Origin: Calamus simplicifolius
Lineage: Eukaryota > Streptophyta > Magnoliopsida > Arecales > Arecaceae
DNA length: 64,000 nucleotides
Assembly (NCBI GenBank): GCA_900491605.1
Contig: UESW01003830.1
Coordinates: forward strand, 1,023,404 to 1,087,403
Direction of reading: 5' to 3'
Part shown: piece by piece, positions 33,525-45,289 of the stretch
Layout: every line of letters begins with the position of its first letter
How positions within the stretch are numbered: the first letter of the stretch is position 1
The notes under the pieces: model-generated
Told to the model about the DNA's origin: nothing
Databases searched by the model: none
Seen by the model: the letters and a program-made list of their open reading frames with translations, nothing else
Position numbers and translations under genes: made by a program

Positions 33525-35175
33525 TGTTGGAAGATTATTGAAAAATTATATGCCCCAATCCTTTTGATTTTGATGATTACTAAAAGCCATGAGTTTATTT
33601 ACATGTGCAATGAATTTATTTTGAACAATCAATGAGAATGTTAAAGTTTGACATTAATCATTTTGAAAGTAACTTTAAGCTCAATGTTTAAACTTTCAAA
33701 AAGAAATTTTATAATTCATAGATTAATCAATGAGTTTTTGGAATGCTTCTTGAATTAATTCTTAATGTCAATTTTATTGAATTCAAGTCAAAACAATGAT
33801 TTAAAATGAATCTGGAACGATTTTAAAGTGAATCAGAAAACTTTCTGATTTTTGATACGTTCCGGAGCCGACTCATGAGTTTCAGAGTCGACTCCCCTCA
33901 GAGAATAGAAATGTCTATCTGTCTCGAGTCGACCCACGTAATTTCATGAGTTGACCCCCGATTTTATCGAGCCGACTCCATGACTGTGCGAGTCGACTCC
34001 GCTCAGACACCAGAGTGTGTTTTTCTGAGCACTTCGCGAGTTGACCCCCAACTATTCATGAGTCGACCCCCGACTTTCAGGAGTCGACACTTTACTTTTG
34101 GTGAGTCGACCCCCAAACTTTCTGAGCATTTCTATTTTTAGTATAACGAGCTCGAGCCGACTCGGGAAAAGCATGAGTCAACTCCAGCAAATCTAAGCGA
34201 GATTTTTACGGATGCCAACTCAGCTCCAACGGTAAGTTTTTTGATTAACGACTATTTTTCTTTGTCTCTAACGGCTATATTCTTGCAGAATCTATAAATA
34301 GAGAAGCTGTTTTCAAATCCAAGAGAGACATATAGAGAGATATTTATTTCAAAGAAAAAGAAGAGAAAAATTAGAAAAATAGAGCTTTAGTTGAAAAAAT
34401 CCGTGATTCAAAATAGAGTGAAAGAAAGAGTGTGAAATCAAAGGAAGTTCCTTCTGTGTTCAAGCTCAAATCCAAGGAAGCTTCTGAAGAAAATCCAAGT
34501 GCTATTCAAGAGTATCTCAAGAGATTTCCACCGCTCAAAGAAAAGAGAAAAGCCCAAATCAACTCCAACTCATCTTTCGTGAAGAATCCAAGCTGAGGCC
34601 GGTTCTACACTTCAAAGGAGTTGAAGAAAAGAAGAAAAGCTCAAAGCCAACCAACTGCAAATCAGGCTTATCTAAACTCTATTCTTACAATTGTTTATCT
34701 GCTCATTAAGGAGCCTTGTAACTAAACAAACAATATTTCTATTCTTTGTGTCTAGCTCAATCTGGGGGATTGAACTAGAGGAGGTAGTCTTACCTCAGTT
34801 CAAGCTTGGTTAAGCTTGGGTTAAGGGTTTTTGTGCTGGTGAGCCCTTGAAAACCAGCTGGGTTCGTTGTGTGCCCGGGAAAATAACAAGTTTGAGTTGT
34901 GAGCTTGAAAAACAACTCTGCTGTAATCTAGGGTGATTATAGTGTGGACCCAAGTGAATCTTGGGAGTGGACGTAGGTGTTGGATACACCGAACCACTAT
35001 AAAATCCTTAGTGTTTGCCGTGATCTATTGTCTCTATCTCTATCTCTGTTTTATTCACTACAATTTATCTTTGCTTTGCATTTGCCTTCATTCATCTCAA
35101 GCTAATTAATTTAAAAGGCTAATTTTTTAAAGAACCCAATTCACCCCCCCTCTTGGGTTGTCATCTGGGCCAACA
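33525..35175 (+). repeat. Copia-2 3' LTR
   Basis: 1651 bp, differing from the 5' LTR at scattered sites. Several are CG-to-TG or CG-to-CA changes within the GAGTCGAC motifs. LTR similarity is high, so the insertion is fairly recent. Confidence 0.94.
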
Positions 35176-35385
35176 CGGGGGCACCGCCGTGCCGAGGCTG
35201 AGTGGTGTCCCATGGGCCGCGATGCCGGCGAGGTCCTTTCGAACTGCCTCGGGGGTTTAAGAACCGCTGCGAGGGGCGACTCGATCGGTTACGGAGCCTT
35301 AGGGACTTGAACGACTCGGGGGCACTGCCGTGCCAGGGCCGAGTGGTGTCCCATGGGCCACGATGCTTGCGAGATCCTTTTGCGA
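35176..35385. repeat. ~140-bp tandem array of Tat-1, part 3
   Basis: Last units of the array, with CATGGG at about 35211 and 35352. The array ends about 80 bases before the stop of the minus-strand pol. Confidence 0.9.
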
Positions 35386-35464
35386 GATTTGGCCCTTGGA
35401 TGCAGGGAGAAACGACTTCGGTGTTGAAGAAGGTCCTTTATTTCTCACATCATGAAGGGATACA

Positions 35465-38400
35465 TTATTGATAATATCGACGGAGGTTGTATGCATTCCA
35501 GGTACGTGGAATAGGTCGGCCATCGAGTTCTTTAATTCGGTACGCTCCTTGATGGAGCACCTTGGTGACGCGATAAGGACCTTCCCAATTGGCAGACAGC
35601 TTGCCCCCTTCCGTTGGCTTGGCACCTCGGCCTTTCTCAGAACCAGATCTCCAGGGAGAAACACTTTGGGGCGGACTCGGACGTTATAATACTTGGCTAT
35701 TCGCTGGCGGAAAGCGGTCATACGCAATCACGCCCGATCATGCATTTTGTCAATGAAGTCGAGGTTTGCCCTCAGCTGGGTGGAGTTATCTTCCTGGTCG
35801 TAGGATTCCACATGCGAGCTTGGCAATCCGATCTCCATGGGGATGACCGCCTCGGACCCAAAAGTTAGACTGAACGGGGTCTCGCCTGTCGAAGTTCTTG
35901 GGGTAGTGTGGTAGGCCCATAATATACTAGGGAGCTCTTCTACCCATCGACCTTTGGATCCGTCCAGCCGAGTTCTGAGTCCTCTAAGGATGGTGCGGTT
36001 CATGACCTCGGCCTTCCCATTGGTTTGGGGGTGGCCGACAGAGGTAAATCAGTGGCGGATGCCCAGCTTGTCACAGAAGGTCTTGAATGTGGCATTGTCA
36101 AACTGGCGACCATTGTCGGTGACGAGAGTGTGATGTAGGCCAAAGCAACATATCACCGACTTCTAGAAGAAGGCTTTGACCTTGCTCTCAGTGATTTTGG
36201 CCAGCGCCTCGACCTCAACCCACTTGGTGAAGTAGTCGATGGCGATAATTAGGAACTTCCACTGCCCCGGAGCCCAGGAGAATGGTCCAAGTATGTCCAT
36301 CCCCCACTGGGCAAAGGGCCCTAGGGCCAAGAGTGGATTCAAAGGAACAGAGGGTTGGTGTTGGATGTGCGCATGATGCTGGCAGCCGTCACACTTCTGA
36401 ACTAACCTAGCTGCATCCTCCCTTATAGTGAGCCAAAAGTACCCTTGCCGGAGGGCCTTCTGGGCTAAGGACATGCCCCCCAGGTGGTTCCCACAGATGC
36501 CTTCATGGATTTCTCTAAGGACATAATCGGCGTCGGAAGATCCCACGCACTTGAGCAGGGGGTAAGAAAATGATCTTATGTTAGATGTCCATTTACGAGG
36601 ACGAATTTGGAGGCCCTCCGCTTAAGCAGTCTGGCTTCATTGCGATCATCGGGAAGGGTGCCGTCTGTGAGATAGCGGACGTAGGCATCCATCCATGTCG
36701 GCTCTTGGGTGAGCGGAAGGATTTTCTCGCTGTCTTCTATGCTGGGTCTTTCTAGGTGCTCGCCGAAGGCGTCCCTTATGATGCTGTTGGTGGAGGTAGC
36801 CAGGCAGGAAAGGGCGTCAGCCTTGGCATTCTCGCTCTGGGGAATATAGCTGATACTGAAGTAAGAGAGTAGAGAAACTAGGGATCGGACCTTGTCTAGG
36901 TACCGAGTCATGGCAGAATCACGTGCCTCGTACTCCCCATTGATCTGTCCAGAGACAAGTTGCAAGTCAGTGAAAGCTCTGAGGCACCTTATTCCAAATT
37001 CTTGAGCGAGCCTCAGTCCTGCCAGTAAGGCCTCGTACTCGGCTTGATTGTTGGTGGCTTCAAACAAAAATCGGAGGGCACATTCCACCATCTCACCGTC
37101 AGGGCCCGCAAGAATGAGGTCAGCGCCGCTTCCTTGGGAATTTGAGGCACCATCCATATGGAGGATCCACGACTCCCCATCGTCCTCTGGCTTGGCAACA
37201 GGTTGCTCTGCAGGAGCCTCCTCGATTGGCTCCTCAGCCCAAGTGCACTCAACCAGAAAGTCGGCCAGAACCTGGGACTTCAAGGCGGGTTGAGCTTGAA
37301 CAAGAGATCGAACTCTCCCAGCTTGATGGCCCATTTGGCAAGTCAGCCTGAGGTGTCCAGCGAGCCAAGATGGCTCGGAGGGGTTGGTCAGTGAGCACCA
37401 CAATGGGATGGGCTTGAAAGTACAGGCAGAGACATCGGGCGGAGACGATCAAGGCGAAGATGATTTTTTCTATCATGGAGTACCTGACCTCCGCATCGTG
37501 GAGTACCTTGCTTACGTAATATACAGGCTTCTGGGTCCCATCAGCATCGAGACACACCAAGACTGAGCTAACGGCTTCTGGAGAGGCGACGAGGTAGAGA
37601 AAAAGACTCTCCCCGTCCCTTGGCTTAGACAGGAGCGGTGGAGAAGACATAAATGCCTTCAGCTCGTTGAAGGCCTCCTGGCAGTCGCCCGTCCACTCGA
37701 AGTTGTTCACCTTCCGCAGGGCTTTAAAGAAGGGTAAGCATCGCTCGGCTGACTTGGAGAGAAACGGCTTAAAGCTGCCACCCTCCCGGTGAGTCACTGC
37801 ACCTCCTTCTTACTAGACAGCGGCCTCATATCGAGGATAGCGCTGATCTTCTCAGGGTTCACATCAATCCCTCGCTGGGTCACCATGAAGCCTAAGAACT
37901 TGCCTGCTGTAATGCCGAAGGCACATTTCTTGGGATTCAGCTTGACCTGGAAGTGAAGGAGGTTATTGAAGGTTTCTTCTAGATCGAAGATGTGGTTGGA
38001 AGCAAGGGTGCTTTTCGTCAGTATGTCATCCACATAGACCTCCATGTTCCGGCCCAGCTGGTCTTGGAAGACTTTATTCATCAACCTTTGATAAGTCGTC
38101 CCGCATTTTTGAGGCCGAAGGGCATCACCTTATAACAATAAATGCCTTTCTCTGTCATGAAGGACGTGTGCTCCTCGTCACTCGGGTCCATCTTTATTTG
38201 ATTATACCCAAAAGGCGTCCATGAAGCTAAGAAGTTCATGGCCAGAGGTGGAATCCACCAGCTGGTCTATCCGAGGTAGAGGGAAACTGTCCTTCGGACA
38301 TGCCTTATTCAAGTCAGTGAAGTCGATGCAGATCCGCCAGCTTCCATTCACCTTTTGCAACATGACCACATTGGCCAGCCAGCTGGGATAGTGTGCCTCT

Positions 38401-39399
38401 CGGATATGGCCGGCGGTGAGCAGCTTGTTGACTTCTTCGTCAATGGCCTTCTGTCGTTCAGGAGCAAAGCTCATCTTCCTTTGGCGGACCGGACGGTACT
38501 TCGGATCGATGTTCAGCTTATGGGTGATCACCTTCGGAGGAATATCAGGCATGTTGGATGCCGACCAAGCGAACACATCCGAGCTGGCCCACAAAAAGGT
38601 CAAGAGGCGTCATGGTCTTCTGGACGGAGGAGTCTGCCGATGCGCACGGTCCTCATCAGGTCATCTCCTAGAGGAAAAGTTAAGAGCCTCTCGGCCGGTT
38701 CTCCCCCTTTACTGGACTCCCTAGGGTCGGGCGCCTCTGGGACCGACTCGGCTTCCAGAGGACTTGACGCTGCGTGATAACAAGGCAGGACTGAGCTAAC
38801 CTCGCCTCTCATTTCTTCGATACCTTCACTACTAGGGAACTGCACCAACAAACGTCGGGTGGAGATGACCGCATCCAATAAATTTAAGCCTGGGCACTCG
38901 AGGATGGCATTGTATGCCAAGGATACTCGCACGACCAAGAACTTCATGATAACTGTGCTTTGGCATGGTGGTGTTCCGGCCGTCACTGGCAAGGATATTT
39001 CGCTCTCAACCCTTACTGAATCCCCTGTGAATCCGACTAAAGGGGTCGCTATGGGTCGAAGAGAGTCAATAGATAATCCCATCCTAACAAATGCGTCGTA
39101 GGTAAGGATGTCAGCTGAGTTTCCACTATCAACTAATATCCTTTTTACAGGATGTTTGGCAATCATCATGGAGACAACGACACCTTCATTGTTTACATTG
39201 TCAACATTTGCTGATCTCCCCCCCCCCCCAAAAAAAACTACATCACCCGGCGCCTTCTCCCCTCTCGGCCGTTTAGATGAAGAAGCCGCTCCCCAAGACA
39301 CCATTCCAACTATCCGCTCCGTGGGGGTGTTATCGACAGTGGCCTGAGCGGGCGGTGGTCCCATGAGTGCCGGCAGCGGTTGTGGCGCCTTCTGGACAT
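35465..39399 (-). pseudogene. pol: Tat-1 pol (protease, RT, RNase H, second RNase H, integrase)
   Basis: Read on the minus strand. Protease: RILVDSGNSADILTYDAF (about 39105-39160). RT: SWLANVVMLQKVNGSWRICI, LNKACPKDSFPLPRIDQLVD and YVDDILTKS (38600-37800), with a 2-base loss after SFMDAF near 38205 and a 1-base loss near 38100. Gypsy RNase H: SVLVCLDADGTQKPVYYVSK. Plant-type second RNase H: LHMDGASNSQGSGADL, NNQAEYEALLAG, FTDLQLVSG and AKADALS (37200-36750), giving the D-E-D-D set. Integrase: EIHEGICGNHLGG and CDGCQHH zinc ligands, WGMDILGP, VTDNGRQF and NGKAEVMNR with the catalytic glutamate kept. Stops lie near 36050 and 36160 and a frameshift near 35640. The true C-terminus NLRRYYQ ends at 35465. 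Confidence 0.93.
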
Positions 39400-40867
39400 A
39401 CTTTTTGAGGTAGCCCCATCGGATAAGCTCCTCATGGTGCGCTTCAGGTTGTAGCAACTGTCGGTGTCGTAGCCGTAGTCTCGGTGGAAGCGGCAATAGC
39501 GGCTCTTATCGCGGGGGTGTCCTTCTTTATGGGAGGAGGCCACTGGAGGTAAGGCTCACCCTCAATCTCCATAAGGATATGAGAGCGGGGAGCAAGAAGA
39601 GGCATGAGCTCACCCTCCCAAGGGGCGAGGCTTTGATGCTCACGGTCCGATTGTTGGGGCGGTTCAGGCCGCCGGGGATGAGAAGGTCCACTTGGCTCTG
39701 GGCGAGCAGGCTTGCGGCTGGAGCCCCTTGAGGATTCTCAGCGGGTGAGATCGGCCTCATCCGCGCAGATGTACTTCTGAGCCCAGAGAAGGAGGTCGGA
39801 GTAGGAGCTTGAGGGGCTTCTTGTCTAAAGAGAAGGTGAAGTGGGACGGAAGGAGCCCCCGCTTCAGTACCAACGTTGCCACTCCAGATGGTAGACTTCT
39901 AGGGCGGCGATCTTGAACCGGGCCACAAAGTCCTGCAGGGGCTCCCCCTCCTTCTGGCAGACGGAGAAGAGACTGTCCGTGACTCTTGGGATCCGCTGGC
40001 AGGCATCAAAATGTGCCAAAAAGGCCCTTTCCAGCTCTTGAAAAGAGTCGATGCTGTGAGGGGACAGGCGTGAGTGCCAAGCGCGAGCAGCTTTCCGTAG
40101 GGTGGCGAGGAAAGCTTTGCAGAAAAGGGCGTCCATAGCACCCTGGACTTGCATCATAGCTTTATAACTCTCGAGGTGGTCGAGAGGGTTTGTCGTACCA
40201 TCGTACGGATCTATATGAGGGAAACGAAATTTGGAGGGGACGGGCTCCTCCAGTATCCGGTGGGTGTAAGGAGGATGGGTGTCATACTCCTCCGGCTGGC
40301 TGTTGATCTTCTTGGTGAGCTCGTCCAGTCATCGGTGATACTCGTCCAGGCGTTCCTCCGCCTGACGATTAATCGTCGGGGCCCTCCGAGACGGCTCGAA
40401 GGAAGAAGAAGGAGGAGGAGAAGGACGCGGAAGGTGAGACTTCCGCTTTGGTTCCTCCTGGCGGTGCGGCTCTGGTAAAAACTTGCTTGGGTCACAATCA
40501 GGGGACCATGGCCGCTTGGGAGGCTCACGACGAGGCTTCCTAGGGGAAACCTGACGACGACCGTCCTCTCGCTGAGGAGAACCTCCCTTGCCGATTGCTG
40601 ACTGGCAGGGGAGCAGTCTGGTGCTGGGTGGCCACGGACTGCTGCTGCTAAAGTCCATGGACCATGGCGGTAAGAGTTTGGACTTACTGGGTAAGAGCCC
40701 CAGCTGTGGAGAGCCGTTAGCTGCTCCACAGCTAGGGCAACCGCCTCTGGTTGTGGGGAGGTAACGAGAGGATCGGCAGCAGGGAGGTTGGTCTCTTGCT
40801 GCCTAGCCGGGGGGAGATGCGCCCCAGGGTGACTGACTGAGGCATCCTGAGCCCGTGTCATCACCAT
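39400..40867 (-). pseudogene. gag: Tat-1 gag
   Basis: The start is MVMTRAQDAS at 40867, about 80 bases inside the primer site, and matches MVTTRAQEAS of Tat-2. An arginine/serine-rich region leads to the Gag core DPYDGTTNPLDHLESYK, AFLATLRKAARAWHSRL, LERAFLAHFDACQR and LQDFVARF (about 40240-39880). The C-terminal zinc-binding-like motif YCRFHRDYGYDTDSCYNLK is at about 39500-39440. The reading frame changes at several places (near 40620, 40330, 39860 and 39540), and a stop sits at EYHR*LDEL near 40330. Gag and pol are adjacent, as in other Tat elements. Confidence 0.87.
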
Positions 40868-40928
40868 TGTTGAGAGAGGGAGAGAAAAAAGAGGAGTACT
40901 GCAGGGTTCGGGTCTTCTTTTTCCTCTC

Positions 40929-40948
40929 CCCTTCCTGGCACGCCAATC
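40929..40948 (-). promoter_or_regulatory. Tat-1 primer binding site
   Basis: Minus strand GATTGGCGTGCCAGGAAGGG, directly after the 5' LTR end GCGTCATCA. Confidence 0.78.
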
Positions 40949-42461
40949 TGATGACGCACGACCGCAGACGTGGAGCGCCGGAAGACTTGATCTGGCTGCT
41001 GACGAGATTCTTGGGCAGCCAAACGACCTGCAAGAAGTTCCAAGACCAGAGGGGTTCTTCGGTGGGGACTCTCCGACATCCAAGTCAGTGATCGAGGTCA
41101 CAGCCAAAGAAGAGCTGAAAGAGCCCTTTTAGGTCCAGAGAACCCTTAGAGGTGGAGTTGCTCTGGGTGAAAAAGGGAGAGAGTGCTTATGTTAGCATAC
41201 CTGAATCTCTTGTGGACTTACCCTTTTATAGGCCGTTGAAATTTACATGGGTTTGGGCGCATGACATTCCACGAGGAGGGAATGTCTGCGGGACACGTGG
41301 GGGTTACGTGAGCTTGGGCTGGTTGGTGGGTCCTATCCCATCGGAGAGGGAAGGCCAGCAGTTGGTGAGCTAAGTCCCATCAATCGACGGAATCGGCTGG
41401 TAGGTGGGCCTGGTCCCATCAACAGCATGGTCAAGAGATGCAAGTCTAAGCGGGTCAGACGGTTGGTGGTTTTGGCAGGCGCAGGGCCGACCTAAAGAGG
41501 TTGGGGCCGCCACGGCATGCTTTGGAGAAGCCAGGGCCGCCGGGGTCGGCCTGAAGAGGTTGGGGCTACCACAGCACATCTTAGAGAAGCCGGGGGGAAG
41601 GGACCGACCTGAAGAGGTCAGGGCTGCCATGACACACCTTGGAGAAGCCGGGGCCGCCGGGGCCGACCTGAAGAGGTCGGGGCCACCATGGCACATCTTG
41701 GAGAAGCCGGGGCGGATGGGGCCGACCTGGGGAGGTCGGGGCCACCATGGCACGTCTTGGAGAAGCCGGGGCGGATGGGGCCGACCTAGTGGAGGTCGGG
41801 GATGCCACGGCATGTCTTGGAGAAGTTGGACACGGCACATCTTGGAGAAGCCGAGGCCGTCGGGGCCGACCTGAAGAGGTCGAGGCTGCCACGGCACATC
41901 TTGGAGAAGCCGGAGCGAACGGGGCCGACCTGGGAAGGTCGGGGCCGCCACAACTCATCTTGGAGAAGCCAGGGCCGACCTGAAGAGGTCGGGGCCGCCA
42001 TGGCACATCTTGGAGATGTTGGGGCAGACGGGGCCGACCTGGGAAGGTCGGGGCCACCACGGCACGTGTTGGAGAAGCTGGGGCGGACGGGGCCGACCTG
42101 AAGAGGTTGGGGCCGCCACGGCACATCTTGGAGAAGCCAGGGCGGACGGGGTCGACCTGGGGAGGTCGGGGCCACCACGGCACGTCTTGGAGAAGCCTGG
42201 GCGGACGGGGCCAACCTAGGGAGGTCGGGGCTGCCACGGCACGTCTTGGAGAAGCCGGGGCCACCGGGGCCGACCTGAAGAGGTCGGGGCCGCCACTGTA
42301 CATCTTGGAGAAGCCGGGGCGGACGGGGCCGACCTGGGGAAGTCGGGACGCCACGGGACGTTTTGAAGAAGCCGGGGCTGACAGGGCCGTGCTTGTGCCA
42401 CGTGGTTGATTTTGCCATGATTACCCCTGTGGCTTTATTGGCTACATCACTGGTCACATCA
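40949..42461 (-). repeat. Tat-1 5' LTR
   Basis: 1513 bp. The minus-strand TATA box is at 41223-41230 (plus CTTTTATA). The U5 block near 41030-41105 (minus strand CTGACTTGGATGTCGGAGAG, then GGTCTTGGAACTTCTTGCAG) is shared with Tat-N and Tat-2. Confidence 0.9.
41480..42385 (-). repeat. 59-bp tandem array in U3 of Tat-1 5' LTR
   Basis: About 15 copies of the same unit as in the 3' LTR (GAGGTCGGGGCC, CTTGGAGAAGCC). The shorter array explains the shorter LTR. Confidence 0.92.
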
Positions 42462-42811
42462 CCACACATATATAAGGGATTAGCATCAAATCACCTTTGT
42501 AAATTTTTCGGTGTCGGAATATACAGTTCTCATGCACGTTGAATTTTACTATCAAAAATTAGCCTTTCATCGAGAAACATCACCAAAAGATACGCCCCTT
42601 AAAAAATTATCATGGAATTAGAAAGAAATTTTTAAAAAATTTTAAATTACATTCAAATTCTAGTTTCAGTAAGAAATCACTAAGATATTTACTAGGGATA
42701 TATTTTTCTTGATAAATTCCTTAAAAATCCCTTTATAATATGTAAGGAATCAATGAGTGATTATTTAAATAATTTTTAGTAAGAAATTTGTAAGAAAAGT
42801 TTGGTCCTTTA
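42462..42811. other. AT-rich gap, no gene seen
   Basis: Spacer between Tat-1 and the Harbinger element. CCACA at 42462-42466 is the right target duplication of Tat-1, and TTA at 42809-42811 is the left target site of the Harbinger element. Confidence 0.6.
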
Positions 42812-43010
42812 GGCTGCGTTTGGATGTCAAAAAGTTATTCCGAGAATAGGAATACGAATTCCCTAGGAATAGCTTATTTCACTTGTTATTCCTGATTTCT
42901 GTTTGGATGAAAATATGGTATTCCATGTTATTCCAGTGCAATTAATGCAGTGTTATTCCAAATGGTGTTTGGATGACGTGGGAATAAGCAGCTATTCCAC
43001 TTGGAACAGA
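42812..43010. repeat. Left terminal and subterminal repeats of the Harbinger element
   Basis: Terminal repeat followed by about nine copies of TTATTCC or GGAATA(A/G), plus a second internal GTTTGGATGACG at about 42967, within 200 bp. The right end (about 52480-52674) mirrors this with TTATTCC, GGAATAAG and GGCCTTATTCCAGC. Confidence 0.75.
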
Positions 43011-44700
43011 TGAAGTATTCTTATGAAATGCCAAAAATACCCTTGACCATTTGATGGAAAAAAATTGTTTTTCATTTTATTTTGTCCTACGTTGACTTTA
43101 TGATATTTGTTTAGGATTTTATTAGTAAATATATTCGTAAAATATATCAACATATCAAACTTAATTAATGATTGCATTATAAATAGAGCTTTAAATAAAC
43201 AAATTTGTTAAAAATTTTCATTATAACTTTTCCTACTTGATAATAATGAATATATTAATTAATAATTTCTAAAAATTCCTAACATACCCCAGGAATGAAT
43301 GAGAAGGATAAAAAGTTTATCAATTAATTTAATTTTCCTTCAACTAAAAAATAAATAATTAATTTCGTTAAATTAATAAAGATTAATAAATTTAGTATAT
43401 TAGTAAATTAACATGCATAAATTTTAATTAACGTTTAATAATGTTCAAAAATTATACTATTTATGAGTGTTCTACTTTACTTGATTTCTTGGGTACCAAT
43501 CTTCTAGTTTCAAGAAAATATGTCTCACCCAAGATGATTGTTAAGCGATTTGGAACATCAAGGAGGCAACAAACATGACTCAAATATCAAGGCACCGACA
43601 TCAAGGGGCATGATAAATAAATAAATAAATAAATTACTTGATTGGTATGCATGCTTAATACCAGATGATGCCATAGGGCCAATGAATTGGATTTCTTGGC
43701 TTCAGGCAAATCACCAAAGAGGTTCCTAAAGCAATTCTAACTTTGTTTTGATTTTATTTTATTTTTGGATGGAGAGGAACCGAACAAATGAGATCCTGAT
43801 AATAAATTATGTTCTAGCAGTTGTCAACAAGTGCCATCCGCCATTTCTCAACAAAGCAGAAATGCTAAATCCACCGCATCATTCATGTGCTTCACTAAAT
43901 CCTCAATGCTGCCAGAACGATCATACCATTTATCCTCCCACTTGCAGACCATACTGTAGATTCCCCAAAGAGTCGACACAATTTAATCTGTGAGATAAAA
44001 CCATTCCAATTTTCATGAAATGAGAAGTGATGTGGTCTAAGCTCATCCAGACATTTGGGCCCCCCGCCCCCAACAAAATAAACAAAAAAGTTAACATACG
44101 GCTAAGGTTGAGAAGGCCGTGCTGTCCCACCAACTGAAATAAATCTCTCTACCTAAATTCGCAAGCATTTCTTAACCCATTGCCAAAAATTTCCCAGCTG
44201 ACGTCCCTTCAGCTTCCTCAAACTCAAGTCGAAACGGGGATGAAAAACAGATTGGTCAAGGGCATCTCAAAGTTCAAAAAAATTACCAAATTATTGAAGA
44301 TTTCCATTAACATACTCTCTCAAGTTGATCCTCAAAGACCTCAATTCTATACACAAATCACACAACAGAATCAAATCAGTGGTTCCCAAAAGCTAATCAT
44401 CCAAATAGCAGTAGTAAGATGAACATTATTAGAGACATCAATTAAAGACGACACATTAAGTCCAGCAAATAGAGTAATTGGAAGGATAAGGCTGAAGGAT
44501 ATGCTATTACAATATTGCAGTTGTGTAAAAGAAATAAAAATCAAGCCCGGAAACTAATAGAAACAAACTGGACAAAACAAGCCATTGATGGCAAACGACA
44601 TTTGAATAAGATGATTTTGACATATTATAATACAATGACAGCTGACATAAACACAGAATTAGCTGGGTATCTTTACATTACATTGCTATTTGTACACCGT
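43011..44700. other. AT-rich left interior of the Harbinger element
   Basis: No gene recognised. Short features are a TAAA microsatellite at about 43613-43635 and T/A-rich tracts. Small frames (about 60-80 codons) lack any family resemblance. Confidence 0.5.
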
Positions 44701-44707
44701 CCAACAT

Positions 44708-44885
44708 GATGAACTCAGAAGTGGTTCCATGTCTCCAAAGACTAATCTCTCAGCTCATCTTCCCACCATGTATGCATCCATGTGACCATCCACCCTGATG
44801 AACCCAAAAGTGTTCCATCTCTCCAAAGACTCGACTCAACTCATCTTCCCACCACATATGCGTCCATGTGCTGAAGCTTCATGGG
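44708..44885. repeat. 89-bp tandem duplication
   Basis: Two units starting GATGAACTCAGAAGTGGTTC (44708) and GATGAACCCAAAAGTGTTCC (44797), each containing CTCCAAAGACT and CTCATCTTCCCACCA. Confidence 0.8.
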
Positions 44886-45289
44886 TGCATACTCATACAA
44901 ACACGTGTTGGTTCTTAAACACAAAAACCACAGAATTCTTAACATTCCATCTAGCTGCTGAGCTTGAGGCAACCAATAATCATTAAGAACTTGTTCTGGA
45001 CTCAATGTTCCATTAAGGCAGCATCGGTTTCGAATAGTGGTCCCGCAAAAGAGGGAAAAATAACATAAATTCCATCAATAAGTTAGTTTGTAAAGAAGAG
45101 GGATGAGAAGCGATCAAATATGCAATGTTTTGGAGACATTTACTTGACCTCGTATCCAAATATACTCACCAGTAATAAAGCATGCAGTTCAAAAACCGAA
45201 ATCCACAGCTGAACAAATCCTTGAATATGGATTCTGACAAATAGACAATAGAAACAAACTGAGAGGCTCAAAGGCCTAATGTCATGGCG

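Larger units (their letters stand above)
24756..35175 (+). mobile_element. Copia-2: Sirevirus-type (SIRE/Maximus) LTR element
   Basis: 10,420 bp. LTRs 24756-26413 and 33525-35175 start TGTTG and end GGGCCAACA. A perfect 5-bp target duplication CGGGG (24751-24755 and 35176-35180) flanks it. The primer site is TGGTATCAGAGC at 26416-26427 and the purine tract ends at 33524. It is related to Copia-1 in proteins but has a different LTR (1.65 kb against 1.40 kb), so it is a separate family. Confidence 0.95.
8291..42461 (-). mobile_element. Tat-1: Tat-lineage Ty3/Gypsy element with two nested Copia elements
   Basis: The minus-strand 5' LTR is at 40949-42461 and the 3' LTR at 8291-10094. Both begin TGATGTGAC and end in CATCATCA or CGTCATCA when read on the minus strand. 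The primer site is beside the right LTR and the purine tract beside the left one. Flanks are CCATA and CCACA (one mismatch). The order along the element is gag, protease, reverse transcriptase, RNase H, a second plant-type RNase H, integrase, a ~140-bp array, an antisense spliced gene, purine tract, LTR. The two RNase H domains and the antisense gene point to the Tat lineage (Retand/Grande-like). Removing Copia-1 and Copia-2 leaves about 13.7 kb. All ORFs are broken. Confidence 0.88.

Noticed and set aside
36576..38777. Plus-strand frames across Tat-1 pol
   Set aside because: Shadows of the minus-strand polyprotein, whose catalytic motifs are clear.
41581..42469. Long proline-rich minus-strand frames
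   Set aside because: Same 59-bp array in the other LTR.
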